Positions 8,818 to 17,657 are shown, numbered from the stretch's first letter. The stretch: DNA of 64,000 nt from Sulfitobacter sp. DSM 110093 (GCF_022788715.1 NZ_CP085170.1:186001-250000); one strand, 5' to 3'. Translations and numbers: made by a program. Notes: generated by a model not told the origin, from the sequence alone.

Positions 8818-9726
8818 CTAGGTCAAAACATGCGCGTGCGGCTCCATCATCGGTGGCGGCGCGCGGTCCAACGCCTCGGCGGCTGAAACCTCAATCGTGC
8901 GGCACATCGCGTCTAGCGGCAATCCGTTATGCACATTGCGGAAAGGCAATTCCAATTCATTGGTCACCGCCTGAAGCCCGAAGAAAACATAGGCCACAAC
9001 CGCCGCAAAAATCGGCGCGAACCAATTCGTTGCCTCGATCAGCGCAAAGGGCAGCAGCCAGCAATAAAGATAGGTCGTACGCCGCACCATCAGTGAATAG
9101 ACGAATGGCAACGGCGTTGTCAGAATACGCTCGCACCCCGCCTGTGCAGCAGCAAGGGCGGCCAGTGTTTCTGACAACCTCATCTGTCCGAAACCGGTAA
9201 GCCCGTCATGCGCCGCAAGGGTATTGATACGCTCTGCTATCGCGCGCAGGGCCGCATCGGCGGGGTTGGCTTGTGCCTGCAATCTGGCCGCCTGTTCCGC
9301 CCCGACCCACTGCGCGACCTGCGCTTCTACATCCACGTCGCGCAGAAACCCACGGTGCAAATGACTGAACGCCACGCCAAGCGATAGGATCTCGGCATGG
9401 TCCTCCCCCCTGCTGCCTGCAAAGATCGAAAGGTCACGGCCAAGGGTGCGCAGGTCAGCGATCATCGCCCCCCAAAGCTTGCGTGCCTCCCACCAACGGT
9501 CATAGGCGGCGTTATTGCGAAAGCCCAAGAACAGCGACAGGGCCACACCGAAGATCCCCATGGCCGCGATTGAGACACGGGGCAGTTCAACGAGATGCAG
9601 GTCCACCAGCAGCACGATAGCGGTCAACACGGCCACGCCGATAATCCGCCCGATAATGTTTGGCACGATGGACCCCTGCATGACAAAGAACAGCTTCAGC
9701 GCGCTTGGCTGGTCCCTGACAATCAT
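8818..9726 (-). CDS. Bestrophin family (UPF0187) ion channel
   Basis: A 302-residue inner-membrane protein of the bacterial bestrophin family, pentameric channels of the KpBest/YneE type. Family hallmarks include FRNNAAYDRWWEARKLWG near residues 70-85 and hydrophobic spans around 25-65 and 210-260. The conserved FGLQAVTNELELPF segment lies near 250-265 and is followed by an acidic/His-containing tail. Its stop lies 4 bases from that of the convergent DUF1190 gene. Upstream on the same strand is the His-rich microprotein. Ion selectivity cannot be predicted here. Confidence 0.88.
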   Translation of the reverse strand: MIVRDQPSALKLFFVMQGSIVPNIIGRIIGVAVLTAIVLLVDLHLVELPRVSIAAMGIFGVALSLFLGFRNNAAYDRWWEARKLWGAMIADLRTLGRDLSIFAGSRGEDHAEILSLGVAFSHLHRGFLRDVDVEAQVAQWVGAEQAARLQAQANPADAALRAIAERINTLAAHDGLTGFGQMRLSETLAALAAAQAGCERILTTPLPFVYSLMVRRTTYLYCWLLPFALIEATNWFAPIFAAVVAYVFFGLQAVTNELELPFRNVHNGLPLDAMCRTIEVSAAEALDRAPPPMMEPHAHVLT

Positions 9727-9823
9727 TCGACAATCCTTTTGTGCGGCAACGGTCTATGCCGAACGCAATCTCTGCCTTGCGAGGGCAAGATGCAAGGGAA
9801 GTCGAAAAGGCCCTATCCGTAGC

Positions 9824-9982
9824 CTACTTCCGCCGCATCACCGCCGCGGCAAGGATCACGATTGCCAGCGACAGCAATGCCACGGCCCAAAACGGATCAT
9901 TGCCATGCGGATGCACATGCGCGCCCTCATGCGCCGCAAGCGGGCTGGCAAAAAGGGCGAAGGCTGATATCAGTTTTTTCAT
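9824..9982 (-). CDS. 52-residue His-rich membrane microprotein
   Basis: A short reading frame of 52 codons plus stop. It starts with ATG at 9982, preceded by AAGGA with 8-base spacing. It has a signal-like segment (MKKLISAFALFASPLAA), then HEGAHVHPHGNDP carrying four histidines, one transmembrane span (about residues 31-47) and a basic end (MRRK). The layout matches the 65-residue microprotein inside the urease operon of this window: signal segment, histidine cluster, span, basic tail. It lies 38 bases after the BKACE gene and before the bestrophin gene on the same strand. A metal-related role is suggested only by the histidines. Function unknown. Confidence 0.65.
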   Translation of the reverse strand: MKKLISAFALFASPLAAHEGAHVHPHGNDPFWAVALLSLAIVILAAAVMRRK

Positions 9983-10020
9983 TTCAGTATCCTTGAACGG
10001 TAGGCAATTCCAAAGTGGGT

Positions 10021-10848
10021 TTAACCAAGCCCCAGAATTTCGCGGGCCTGTTGCGGTGTAGCGACGGGGCGGCCTGCCTCTGCGCAGATCTCTGCCGCGC
10101 GGGTGACAAGCGCCGCATTCGATGGCGCGAGCGTGTCTTTATCCATGCGGATATTATCCTCCAACCCGGTGCGCAAATGCCCACCTGCTGCCGCACACCA
10201 TGCGTTCAGTTCTGCCTGATGCCGCCCGATCCCAGCCGCACACCAAGGAAGATCGCCAAACAGCCGCTTTACCGTTTGGACATAGAAATCAAAGACCTCG
10301 CGATCCGCTGGCATGGCGTTTTTGACCCCCATGACAAATTGGATATAGGGCCGCGCCGGGATCGCGCCCGCGTCACACATCGCCTTGGCCTGAAGGATAT
10401 GGCTAAGGTCAAAGACCTCAATCTCGGGCAAAACGCTATAGGTCTTCATCTCCCCCGCCAACCAGTCAACAAGCTCTGGCGGGTTCTCATACACGCGGTT
10501 AGGGAAGTTATTCGATCCCACTGAAAGCGACGCCATATCCGGGCGCAAGGGCAACATCCCGCCCCGGTTCTTGCCCGCGCCGGAACGACCACCGGTTGAG
10601 AGTTGCACGATCATACCGGGACAATGCTTGCGCAGCCCTTCTTGCAGCCTAGCAAATCGGTCGGGGTCGGCGGTGGGCGTGCCATCTGCGGTGCGCACAT
10701 GGGCATGGCAGATGCTCGCCCCGGCCTCAAACGCGGCCTGTGTGCTTTCAATCTGTTCGGTGATGTCAATCGGCACCGCTGGATTGTCGGCCTTGGTGGG
10801 AAGCGACCCGGTGATGGCCACGCAGATGATTGCTGGTTTATCGGTCAT
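10021..10848 (-). CDS. BKACE family beta-keto acid cleavage enzyme
   Basis: A 275-residue (beta/alpha)8 enzyme of the Kce/DUF849 family. These enzymes condense a beta-keto acid with acetyl-CoA and cleave it to acetoacetate plus a new acyl-CoA. The zinc-binding pair is His48 and His50 in CHAHVR. STGGRSGAGKNRG and TGLEDNIRMDKDT are family motifs, the latter with the third metal-ligand Glu. It follows the hydroxyacyl dehydrogenase by 27 bases, which would make the 3-keto acid from a 3-hydroxy acid. Carnitine degradation uses such a pair, but the usual thioesterase and betaine genes are not visible, so the substrate is open. Confidence 0.85.
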   Translation of the reverse strand: MTDKPAIICVAITGSLPTKADNPAVPIDITEQIESTQAAFEAGASICHAHVRTADGTPTADPDRFARLQEGLRKHCPGMIVQLSTGGRSGAGKNRGGMLPLRPDMASLSVGSNNFPNRVYENPPELVDWLAGEMKTYSVLPEIEVFDLSHILQAKAMCDAGAIPARPYIQFVMGVKNAMPADREVFDFYVQTVKRLFGDLPWCAAGIGRHQAELNAWCAAAGGHLRTGLEDNIRMDKDTLAPSNAALVTRAAEICAEAGRPVATPQQAREILGLG

Positions 10849-10875
10849 GATTGTCCTCGATTATCTGGAATGTAC

Positions 10876-11739
10876 TTAACCAGCGCTGTCGCGCGCCAAA
10901 GCGATGACACGCTGAAGTGCCTCGTCGGTGTCCCCGTCGCCCGCGTCTGTAGGCCAGTCATAAAAGCCTTTGCCGCTGCGTTTGCCCAGATGCCCCTGCG
11001 CAACGAGACCGGCGAGGGTAGGTGATGGATCATGGCGGTCGCAAAGATCGGGATAAAGGTACTCAGCGATGCTAAGGTGCGTGCCCAATCCATTCAGATC
11101 GCGCTGTCGAAATGGCCCAGAAAGCGCCATGCGCACCCCGACCGACCACTGTACAATCTCATCAATCTCGGCGGGGCTGGCCACGCCTTCATCTACCAGG
11201 TGCAGACATTCCCGCATGATCGCATGTTGAATACGGTTGGCGACAAACCCCGGCGGCGCGTGGTCAAGGCGCACCGGGCGGCGCTCCAACGCGCGCAGCA
11301 GGGTCATCACCCGGTCGCACAACCCTTGGGCTGCATCTTTTGCCGCGACAACCTCGACCGCAGGGACCACATCGCCGGGATTGAAGAAATGCGTGATCAC
11401 GGCGCGTTCGGGGTGGGCCATCTGCGCCGACATTTCCTCAAGCGTCAGTCCCGATGTGTTGGAAAGGATCGGCGCATCCTTGGGCACCACACTCTCCAGC
11501 GCGACAAGCACTTTCTGCTTGAGGGCAAGCTCCTCCGGCACGCATTCCAACGCAACGTCCGCCTGCCCTGCCGCCTCCAGATCAGCACTTGCCGTTGCCC
11601 CCGACACCGCGCGTAAAAACGCCTCCCGCGCGGCCCCAGTCGGGTCGACGGCATGAACCTCCCAATCGTGGCTGGCAAAGAGCCTGCCAATAGATTGCCC
11701 CATCGTTCCGGCACCCACGATGATGATGCGTTCGGCCAT
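10876..11739 (-). CDS. 3-hydroxyacyl-CoA/3-hydroxyacid dehydrogenase, NAD-binding
   Basis: A 287-residue NAD-dependent dehydrogenase with the Rossmann loop VGAGTMGQSIG at residues 8-18. The catalytic His is His117 in THFFNPG, a pattern seen in 3-hydroxybutyryl-CoA and carnitine dehydrogenases. The C-terminal helical domain ends in GHLGKRSGKGFYDW, the family GxxGKKxGxGFYxY signature. It is the first gene of the operon with BKACE and faces the SDR gene across a long dyad. It would oxidise a 3-hydroxy acid or its CoA ester to the keto form that BKACE cleaves. CoA versus free acid cannot be decided. Confidence 0.82.
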   Translation of the reverse strand: MAERIIIVGAGTMGQSIGRLFASHDWEVHAVDPTGAAREAFLRAVSGATASADLEAAGQADVALECVPEELALKQKVLVALESVVPKDAPILSNTSGLTLEEMSAQMAHPERAVITHFFNPGDVVPAVEVVAAKDAAQGLCDRVMTLLRALERRPVRLDHAPPGFVANRIQHAIMRECLHLVDEGVASPAEIDEIVQWSVGVRMALSGPFRQRDLNGLGTHLSIAEYLYPDLCDRHDPSPTLAGLVAQGHLGKRSGKGFYDWPTDAGDGDTDEALQRVIALARDSAG

Positions 11740-11754
11740 GTCTCCTCCTCCCGG

Positions 11755-11805
11755 ATATCACGGTTTACTTATCACTAGATGGCGGTGATAAGTAAACCAT
11801 GATAT
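11755..11805. promoter_or_regulatory. Long inverted repeat between divergent genes, probable operator
   Basis: Two 21-base arms (11755-11775 and 11785-11805) are complementary except for one pair and are separated by 9 bases. The core half-site reads GGTTTACTTATCAC / GTGATAAGTAAACC. It lies between the divergently transcribed dehydrogenase (start 11739) and SDR (start 11825), so it should control both. The GTGATAAG half-site recurs upstream of the nearby lysR gene. Confidence 0.6.
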
Positions 11806-11824
11806 CTGAAAAAGGATACGCTCC

Positions 11825-12550
11825 GTGACACAATCCTCCCTTCCGCGCCACGCCGTCGTCACAGGCGGCGCGCATAATATCGGCCTAGGCATCGCGCGCC
11901 GGTTGCAAGAGGACGGTTGGCGGGTCTTTGTCCTTGATATTGCAGAGCCCGAGGACGCCGCCCTGCGCACAGATGCGCTGCTCGTTGATCTATCGGACCC
12001 TGTGGCGACCACCGTCGCGCTGGAACATGTCCTTAAAAATGGCCCGGTGACCTGTCTGATCAACAACGTCGGAATCGTAAAACCCGCGCCTTTCGACGCA
12101 GTAGAAATCGACGACTTCGACCGGATCATGCATCTTAATCTTCGGCCCAGCATCTTGGCGGCAAAGCTCTTGGTACCCGGAATGCGCACGGCTGGGGGCG
12201 GGCGGATTGTGATGAACACCAGCCGCGTTACCATGGGCAAGATCGACCGGACACTTTATTCCGCCAGCAAGGGTGCGATCCAGTCCATGGCGCGGACATG
12301 GGCCTTGGAACTGGCGCGCGACGGGATCACGGTAAACTGCGTGGCCCCCGGCCCCATCGCCACCAGCGCGTTCTGGGAGAACAACCCAAAGGACGCGCCC
12401 GAAACACGTGCTATTGTTGATGCGGTGCCAATGGGCCGCATGGGCATGCCGGAGGATGTGGCGCAGGCAGTTTCCTTCTTTGCTGATCCGCGCAGCAGCT
12501 TTATCACCGGGCAGACGGTCTTTGTCTGCGGCGGCACCGCAGTTGGCTGA
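11825..12550 (+). CDS. SDR family NAD(P)-dependent oxidoreductase
   Basis: A 241-residue classical short-chain dehydrogenase. The cofactor loop is TGGAHNIG (residues 13-20) and the catalytic set is Ser133, Tyr145 and Lys149 (YSASK). The INNVG motif lies at about 79-83 and the C-terminal FITGQTVFVCGG at about 226-237. The start is GTG 11825, preceded by AAGGA with an 8-base spacer. It is divergent from the hydroxyacyl dehydrogenase and convergent with lysR, with stops directly abutting. It probably oxidises a hydroxyl on the same metabolite, but the substrate is unknown. Confidence 0.85.
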   Translation: MTQSSLPRHAVVTGGAHNIGLGIARRLQEDGWRVFVLDIAEPEDAALRTDALLVDLSDPVATTVALEHVLKNGPVTCLINNVGIVKPAPFDAVEIDDFDRIMHLNLRPSILAAKLLVPGMRTAGGGRIVMNTSRVTMGKIDRTLYSASKGAIQSMARTWALELARDGITVNCVAPGPIATSAFWENNPKDAPETRAIVDAVPMGRMGMPEDVAQAVSFFADPRSSFITGQTVFVCGGTAVG

Positions 12551-13459
12551 TCAGCTTTCTGGTTCCACTGCATCCAGAAGCCTGCGCAAGACTGGGTTGG
12601 TCGGATCTTGAAGATAGGCCAAGCCAATTCGGCTGTTCACCGTGGCATCTTTGATCGGCAAAAAGGTAACGCCTGCATCCTTCATCCGCGCAGCGGAGGC
12701 GGGCACAAAAGCCACACCAAGACCCGCAGAGACAAAGTTCACAATGGCCGTGAACTGCGGTGCGCGATGCGCCACGCGCGGCGCGAAACCAGCATTGGCG
12801 CAGAGCTGATAGGCACAGGCGGCAAAGCCCATGTCGGGGCCGAGGTGGCTGAAGATAAAGTTTTCCTCGCGTAGCGATGCCATAGTGACTGACGGCGCTT
12901 TGGCAAGACGGTGGTCAGGCGGCACGGCCAGCAAGATATCCTCGGAATGCACGGTGCGGGTGAGCAGTGTGTCAGGCACACCAGAAAGCGGCAGGCGCAC
13001 AAAACCCGCATCAAGCCGGCCTGCAACGATCTCAGAAATCTGTAGGTCCATGTCCAACTCGCGCAGGATCAGATCCACATCCGCCGCCCCCGCGCGAAAC
13101 TCCCGCAGAAGCCGCCCCAGAATGCCCGCGTAAGAAGCCGATCCGACATAGGCCAATTCGATCCGCCCCCGTTGGCCCGTTCGCGCCGCCTCCGCCACGG
13201 CCTCAACCCGCCGCGCCTGTTGCAAAAGCGCGCACGCTTCGGGCAAAAGCGCGCGGCCGAATTCGGTGAGCATGACCCGACGGCGGTTGCGATCAAAAAG
13301 CAACTCATCGCCAAAAGCAGTTTCAAGATGTTTCAGTTGCTGCGTCAACGCAGGCTGCGCGACCCCAAGCTTTGCCGCTGCTTGGCCAAAGTGCAACGTT
13401 TCGGCAATAGCGATAAATACCTCATACTGGCGCAGCGAGGCGGTGAGTGGCTTTTCCAT
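12551..13459 (-). CDS. LysR family transcriptional regulator
   Basis: A 302-residue LysR-type regulator. The N-terminal winged HTH is clear (FGQAAAKLGVAQPALTQQL, residues about 24-42), followed by FDRNRRRVMLTEFGRALLP and an effector-binding domain. ATG 13459 is preceded by an AGGGGG-like site. A GTGAT-N11-ATCAC dyad 45-65 bases upstream fits the T-N11-A LysR box and suggests autoregulation. The same half-site occurs in the long dyad between the dehydrogenase and SDR genes, so this protein is the likely regulator of that cluster. The effector is unknown. Confidence 0.88.
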   Translation of the reverse strand: MEKPLTASLRQYEVFIAIAETLHFGQAAAKLGVAQPALTQQLKHLETAFGDELLFDRNRRRVMLTEFGRALLPEACALLQQARRVEAVAEAARTGQRGRIELAYVGSASYAGILGRLLREFRAGAADVDLILRELDMDLQISEIVAGRLDAGFVRLPLSGVPDTLLTRTVHSEDILLAVPPDHRLAKAPSVTMASLREENFIFSHLGPDMGFAACAYQLCANAGFAPRVAHRAPQFTAIVNFVSAGLGVAFVPASAARMKDAGVTFLPIKDATVNSRIGLAYLQDPTNPVLRRLLDAVEPES

Positions 13460-13503
13460 GCGGCCCCCTGAAACGACTTCAGGCGTTTCTCACACGCGGC
13501 CCG

Positions 13504-13524
13504 GTGATAAGCAAGATAGATCAC
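13504..13524 (-). promoter_or_regulatory. LysR-type operator upstream of lysR
   Basis: GTGAT at 13504-13508 and ATCAC at 13520-13524 are perfect inverted repeats spaced by 11 bases, which also gives the T-N11-A pattern known for LysR proteins. It lies about 55 bases upstream of the lysR start. GTGATAAG is shared with the 11785 arm of the long dyad. Confidence 0.5.
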
Positions 13525-13534
13525 TGGGCCTTGT

Positions 13535-14734
13535 CTATTGCCCTTCTACCGCGCGGGCGCGTTTGCGGCGCTCATGGAGGGTGTCGGCATCGGCCAGATC
13601 ATCGCTCTCAACTTTGATGGTCTCATGCCCTCCCGGCCGTTGCGCGCGCTTGCGGCGCGGCGTGGCGCCATCATCGCTCTCACGCGGCAGAATCAACCGA
13701 TCTACCACGGCCCGACGCAGACCAAGCGTCGACGACAAGTCAAACACCCGCGCCGCGATCTCTTCTGCCGCCTGCGGTAAAACCAAAAGCTCCAACCGTG
13801 TTACGGGACGTGATTTCTTGCCCTGTCCGGCGAATGTCAGAAGATCAACCACACCTTCCATAGCGCGCAGCCGGTCCACCGCGGCACCCAGTTCTTCGCC
13901 GGTCATATCGTCAATATCGCAGGCAAGTTGCACCAAACTGTCTTGGCTCATCTGACCCGAAGCAGTGTCAAAGACAGACACCCGCAAGATATTCGGCAAC
14001 CCCTTCATCACCCGCGTCCCGGCCCCTGACCCGGTGCACCGCAACTGTCCCGGTGGGCGGCTCGATGTTGGACTGCCGCCCGTCACATGCGCAAGGATCG
14101 CAGCCCCGGTGGGGGTTACCCGCTCGCCCAGCACAGCATCGTCGTGCCAGTCGTAGCCTTGCAAAATTAGCGCCGTCGCGGGCGCGGGCACGGGCAATTT
14201 TCCGTGCGCTGTCTCAACCAGCCCGCCGCCAAGCGGCAGCGGTGCAAGCGAATATGTCGCCTCTGACAGCGCCGCGCAGATACTGCCTGCGGCGGTCACA
14301 TCCATCAATGCGTCCCAATCGGCGATTTCGTGGAAATGCACCCGGTCAATGGGGATATCATGCACCTGCGCTTCCGCCTCGGCAATGCGATGCAGAATGG
14401 CGCAGGCGGCCTTTGCCGTGCCGTCTGACAGCGGGGCGTTTTCCAGCAACTCGCGCATGGCGCGGTAGGTCGTCTCGGCCCCATGCCGTGTGCCTGCATC
14501 GGGTGTCGTCAGCACCAGTTCAAACCGGCGCGCGGTGATGCCCGACGCCACATGCGCGGTCAGTTCCGCATGGCCGACCTCGGCGGGCAATACGGCGGCG
14601 ACATCGGCCAGCGCACGCGTCGTCAAATCGGGGAAAGCGTGTAGCATTGCGGCAATGAACATATCACCCGCAGCCCCGCCCACCGGATCAAGATGCAGAT
14701 GCAGCCCTTGGCCTTTTGATACGGCTTTGGTCAT
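13535..14734 (-). CDS. larC: LarC, nickel insertion into the nickel-pincer nucleotide
   Basis: A 399-residue single-chain LarC. Known LarC is a CTP-dependent cyclometallase that inserts nickel into the pincer nucleotide made by LarB and LarE. The N-terminal LDPVGGAAGDMFIAAMLHAF and the later FHEIADWDALMDVTAAG and LPVPAPATALIL are family motifs. The C-terminal CDIDDMTGEELGAAVDRL belongs to the LarC2 part, so the protein is not split by a frameshift. I placed the start at ATG 14734, where TGATG joins it to the LarA-like stop and GGAGG stands 7 bases before; 14752 is an alternative. It is the third gene of the uxaA-larA-larC operon. Assignment is strong. Confidence 0.9.
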   Translation of the reverse strand: MTKAVSKGQGLHLHLDPVGGAAGDMFIAAMLHAFPDLTTRALADVAAVLPAEVGHAELTAHVASGITARRFELVLTTPDAGTRHGAETTYRAMRELLENAPLSDGTAKAACAILHRIAEAEAQVHDIPIDRVHFHEIADWDALMDVTAAGSICAALSEATYSLAPLPLGGGLVETAHGKLPVPAPATALILQGYDWHDDAVLGERVTPTGAAILAHVTGGSPTSSRPPGQLRCTGSGAGTRVMKGLPNILRVSVFDTASGQMSQDSLVQLACDIDDMTGEELGAAVDRLRAMEGVVDLLTFAGQGKKSRPVTRLELLVLPQAAEEIAARVFDLSSTLGLRRAVVDRLILPRESDDGATPRRKRAQRPGGHETIKVESDDLADADTLHERRKRARAVEGQ

Positions 14735-16047
14735 CAATGGGCCTCCGGCCAAGGATTTTGCAAATGCCCCTCGCCGAACTGCATTGCTTGCAGATCGCCG
14801 ACGACCTCCAACCCCGGACGGTCGCGCAGTTCCGGCAGCATCGCTTCCGACGCATAGAGAAACTCAAGCTTCAACGTATTGGGGATGCGCAACAGCCGGA
14901 CCTCGGTTATATCCTCGGCGCCGCAGGTCTTGACCGCCGTCTGGATCGCGGTGCGGTCGCAGGGCATAACCATCGGAATTTTTGACTGTTTCAACACCTG
15001 CGAGGTAATGGCGTTGGCATAGACAGCCTCGCGGTCGAAATCCTCTTCCAACCGCTGCGTGATCACATCCGCCCGCGCAGCACCATTACCGTTGCCATTG
15101 CTGCGCGGCGACAGGCCAAGCGCCACCAGCCGCGAGATATGCAGATGGACCTGCATCTTCTCGCTCGAAAACCGATGGGTAATGTTAGGGTCCATCCCGG
15201 TACCAGAAAATTCCTTGCCGATCTCATCGACCACCAGCACGTCCAGATCGCCCGAGGCCGAAGGCACGTCCAGCGGCCCCAGCGGCAGGCGGGGCATGTT
15301 GCGCATCGCGTCTTGCAAATAGGGGGCTTCGGCCTCCAGCATCCCGTCGCTGTCGAGGGCGACCACCTGCGAGAGTGCGTCGTAGGCATTCTCAATCGTG
15401 CCGATGCCGAAAAGCACCTTGCAACGCTCCAGCTTCATCCGCGCCATATTAGCCACGAAGATGCCGACGTTATCGATGCCGCGTGAATGGCAGGTTTCGG
15501 CCCCCGATTGCTTGCCCAGACCGATCGAGAGCATCTTAGCCAGCCCGCTTTCATTCGGCGCACGGAACGACGTATGCGGTTTGATGCGGTTGAAGAGGAT
15601 GATCCCATCTGCAGCATTGGCATGGCGGTCCATCCGCACCGACATGCCGTTGTCGAGCACGCCGATCTCATCAGTCTCCATCGAAGAGCGGATCTCGCAA
15701 CCGAGGCTTTCTTCGGTCACGCCCAGTTTCGCCAGCAGCGCGGTCTGCCCCTCTGCGGTGGCGCCCCCGTGGCTGCCCATGGCGGGCACGACAAAAGGAT
15801 GCGCCCCGCGGGCGCGGACTTCGGCCACGATGGCGGCCAGCAGTTCCGGCAGGTTTGCCAGCCCCCGGCTGCCTGCGGTGATGGCGATGGACATGCCGGG
15901 CTTGATCTTGTCCACACAGTTGGCCTGCATCGCCTCGGCCACGCCGGCGCGCGGATCGTCGATCTGGGTGGCGGCAAAGGTCTGACGGCACAGCGCGATG
16001 CGCGGCAGCGGCGTATCCTCGACCAGTTTTACATAGTTCGGTTTCAT
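14734..16047 (-). CDS. LarA-family nickel-pincer racemase/epimerase
   Basis: About 437 residues (444 from the alternative ATG at 16068). LarA enzymes racemise or epimerise 2-hydroxy acids with a nickel-pincer nucleotide held by a Lys and a His. Numbering from 16068, Lys178 (SGLAKMLSIG) and His194 (AETCHSRG) are 16 apart, the same spacing as Lys184 and His200 in Lactobacillus LarA as I recall them. His100 (GSHGGAT) and His165 (KPHTSF) are candidate acid-base residues. ATG 16047 has GAGGGGA 8 bases upstream and is preferred. It sits between a UxaA-type dehydratase and larC, so its substrate is probably a sugar acid rather than lactate. That is inference. Confidence 0.82.
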   Translation of the reverse strand: MKPNYVKLVEDTPLPRIALCRQTFAATQIDDPRAGVAEAMQANCVDKIKPGMSIAITAGSRGLANLPELLAAIVAEVRARGAHPFVVPAMGSHGGATAEGQTALLAKLGVTEESLGCEIRSSMETDEIGVLDNGMSVRMDRHANAADGIILFNRIKPHTSFRAPNESGLAKMLSIGLGKQSGAETCHSRGIDNVGIFVANMARMKLERCKVLFGIGTIENAYDALSQVVALDSDGMLEAEAPYLQDAMRNMPRLPLGPLDVPSASGDLDVLVVDEIGKEFSGTGMDPNITHRFSSEKMQVHLHISRLVALGLSPRSNGNGNGAARADVITQRLEEDFDREAVYANAITSQVLKQSKIPMVMPCDRTAIQTAVKTCGAEDITEVRLLRIPNTLKLEFLYASEAMLPELRDRPGLEVVGDLQAMQFGEGHLQNPWPEAH

Positions 16048-16071
16048 CTGCGCTGTCCCCTCTGACATCTG

Positions 16072-17619
16072 TTACCCTGTGACCCCAATCGGCCAAGGCG
16101 CGAATTCCTCTTCGCCCACGCCAAGCGCTTCGGACTTGCTCTGCTCGCCCGAGGCGGTGGCGAGGATGCGTTCAAAGATCGCTTGGCCCAATTCCTCTAG
16201 GCTCTGGTCGCCGTCGATCACGGTACCGCAATTGATGTCCATATCGTCCTGCATTTTGGTGAACATCGGCGTATTGGAAGCTAGCTTGATCGTCGGCGAC
16301 GGGTACGAGCCAAAGCAAGAGCCGCGCCCGGTGGTGAAGCAGATCAGGTTCGCACCCCCTGCGATCTGCCCCGTGGCAGAGACCGGATCGAAGCCGGGCG
16401 TGTCCATGAAGACCAGCCCTTTTTGGGTCACGGGTTCAGCATAGCGGTAGACTTCCATCAGCCCGGTGCTGCCGCTCTTCTTGGCTCCGCCAAGGGATTT
16501 CTCCAAAACATTCGCCAGACCGCCTGCTTGATTGCCGGGGCTGACGACGCCGTTGATCTGAGTGTCGCGGCCCTTGGTATGATCAAGCCACCAGTCCATG
16601 CGTTCGACCAGTTTGCGGCCCACCTCTTCGCTGCGGGCGCGGCGGGTCAGCAGGTGTTCGACGCCGAAAATCTCGGGCGTCTCCGACAGGATCGCCGTGC
16701 CGCCGTTGCGCACGAGGATATCCGCCGCAGCCCCAAGCCCGGGGTTGGCCGACAGACCCGAGAGCCCGTCCGACCCGCCGCATTGCATTCCGATGGTGAT
16801 ATGCTCTGCCGAACAGGGTTCGCGCCGCACGGCATTGGCCTGATCCAACATCTCGCGCACGGCATCCTTGCCATCGGCAATCGCGCGGGCCGTGCCGCCG
16901 ACGTGCTGCATGGTGATGGTGCGCAGCATCTTGCCCTCGGCCAGTCCTTCCTCCTCAAAGAACTGTGCCAGATTGTTACGCTCACAGCCCAGCGACAAGA
17001 CAACGGCGCCGGCCAGATTGGGGTGGCGAATGTAGCCCGATAGCGTGCGGCGCAGCAGGTCCATCGGCTCGCCCGTAAGCTCCATCCCGCAGCCGGATTC
17101 GTGGATGAAGGGGATCACCCCGTCGACATTCTCCCATGCCTCCATCCGCTCTTCGTCGAAGTAGTTGGCGATCTTGCGCGCCACGGTGGCAGAGCAGTTC
17201 ACCGTGACGAAAAGCCCGATGTAGTTGCGCGTGCCCACACGGCCATTCGCGCGGCGGATGCCCATGAACTGCGCGCGGTCTGAAGGCGGCAGCAGGTCGG
17301 TCGGGGTATAGTCGCGGGCAAAGGCATAGTCTTTGTCGACCGCGTCGAATTTGATGTTGTGGCTGTGCAGCCAATCGCCTGCGGCGATATCCTCTGCCGC
17401 GTAGCCTATGACCGTGTCGAATTTCAGGATCGGCGCGCCCTGCTGGATCGGGCGGACCGCGATCTTGTGCCCTTGGGGCGTATCGTGGTTGGCACGCAGC
17501 CCGTCTTGCGGCAATACCGCGCCACGGGGCACCGCCGAGGTCGCCACGACCACGTTATCCGTCGGCGACAGCAGCATCACCTTTGCGCGTCTGTCCTCTT
17601 GCATGGTCTGGCTGTCCAT
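16072..17619 (-). CDS. UxaA family altronate-type dehydratase
   Basis: A 515-residue full-length UxaA-family hydro-lyase. It has the N-terminal SAF domain (about residues 10-90) and the large C-terminal domain, with cysteine motifs including NCSATVARKIANYF, HESGCGMEL, LSLGCERNN, GMQCGGSDG and TGRGSCFGS. E. coli UxaA dehydrates D-altronate to 2-keto-3-deoxygluconate and needs iron; related enzymes act on galactarate. GGGGGAG precedes ATG 17619. It is the first gene of the operon with the LarA-like epimerase and LarC, and is divergent from a GntR gene. The substrate may be the product of the epimerase. Strict altronate specificity is not shown. Confidence 0.85.
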   Translation of the reverse strand: MDSQTMQEDRRAKVMLLSPTDNVVVATSAVPRGAVLPQDGLRANHDTPQGHKIAVRPIQQGAPILKFDTVIGYAAEDIAAGDWLHSHNIKFDAVDKDYAFARDYTPTDLLPPSDRAQFMGIRRANGRVGTRNYIGLFVTVNCSATVARKIANYFDEERMEAWENVDGVIPFIHESGCGMELTGEPMDLLRRTLSGYIRHPNLAGAVVLSLGCERNNLAQFFEEEGLAEGKMLRTITMQHVGGTARAIADGKDAVREMLDQANAVRREPCSAEHITIGMQCGGSDGLSGLSANPGLGAAADILVRNGGTAILSETPEIFGVEHLLTRRARSEEVGRKLVERMDWWLDHTKGRDTQINGVVSPGNQAGGLANVLEKSLGGAKKSGSTGLMEVYRYAEPVTQKGLVFMDTPGFDPVSATGQIAGGANLICFTTGRGSCFGSYPSPTIKLASNTPMFTKMQDDMDINCGTVIDGDQSLEELGQAIFERILATASGEQSKSEALGVGEEEFAPWPIGVTG

Positions 17620-17657
17620 CGGATGCTCCCCCCAGGGTGTCGAAAAAACCGCTTCGG

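Noticed and set aside
14734..16068. LarA-like gene as a plain lactate racemase
   Set aside because: No lactate permease, regulator or lactate dehydrogenase operon is attached; the neighbours are a UxaA dehydratase and sugar-acid genes, so a lactate-specific name would overreach.
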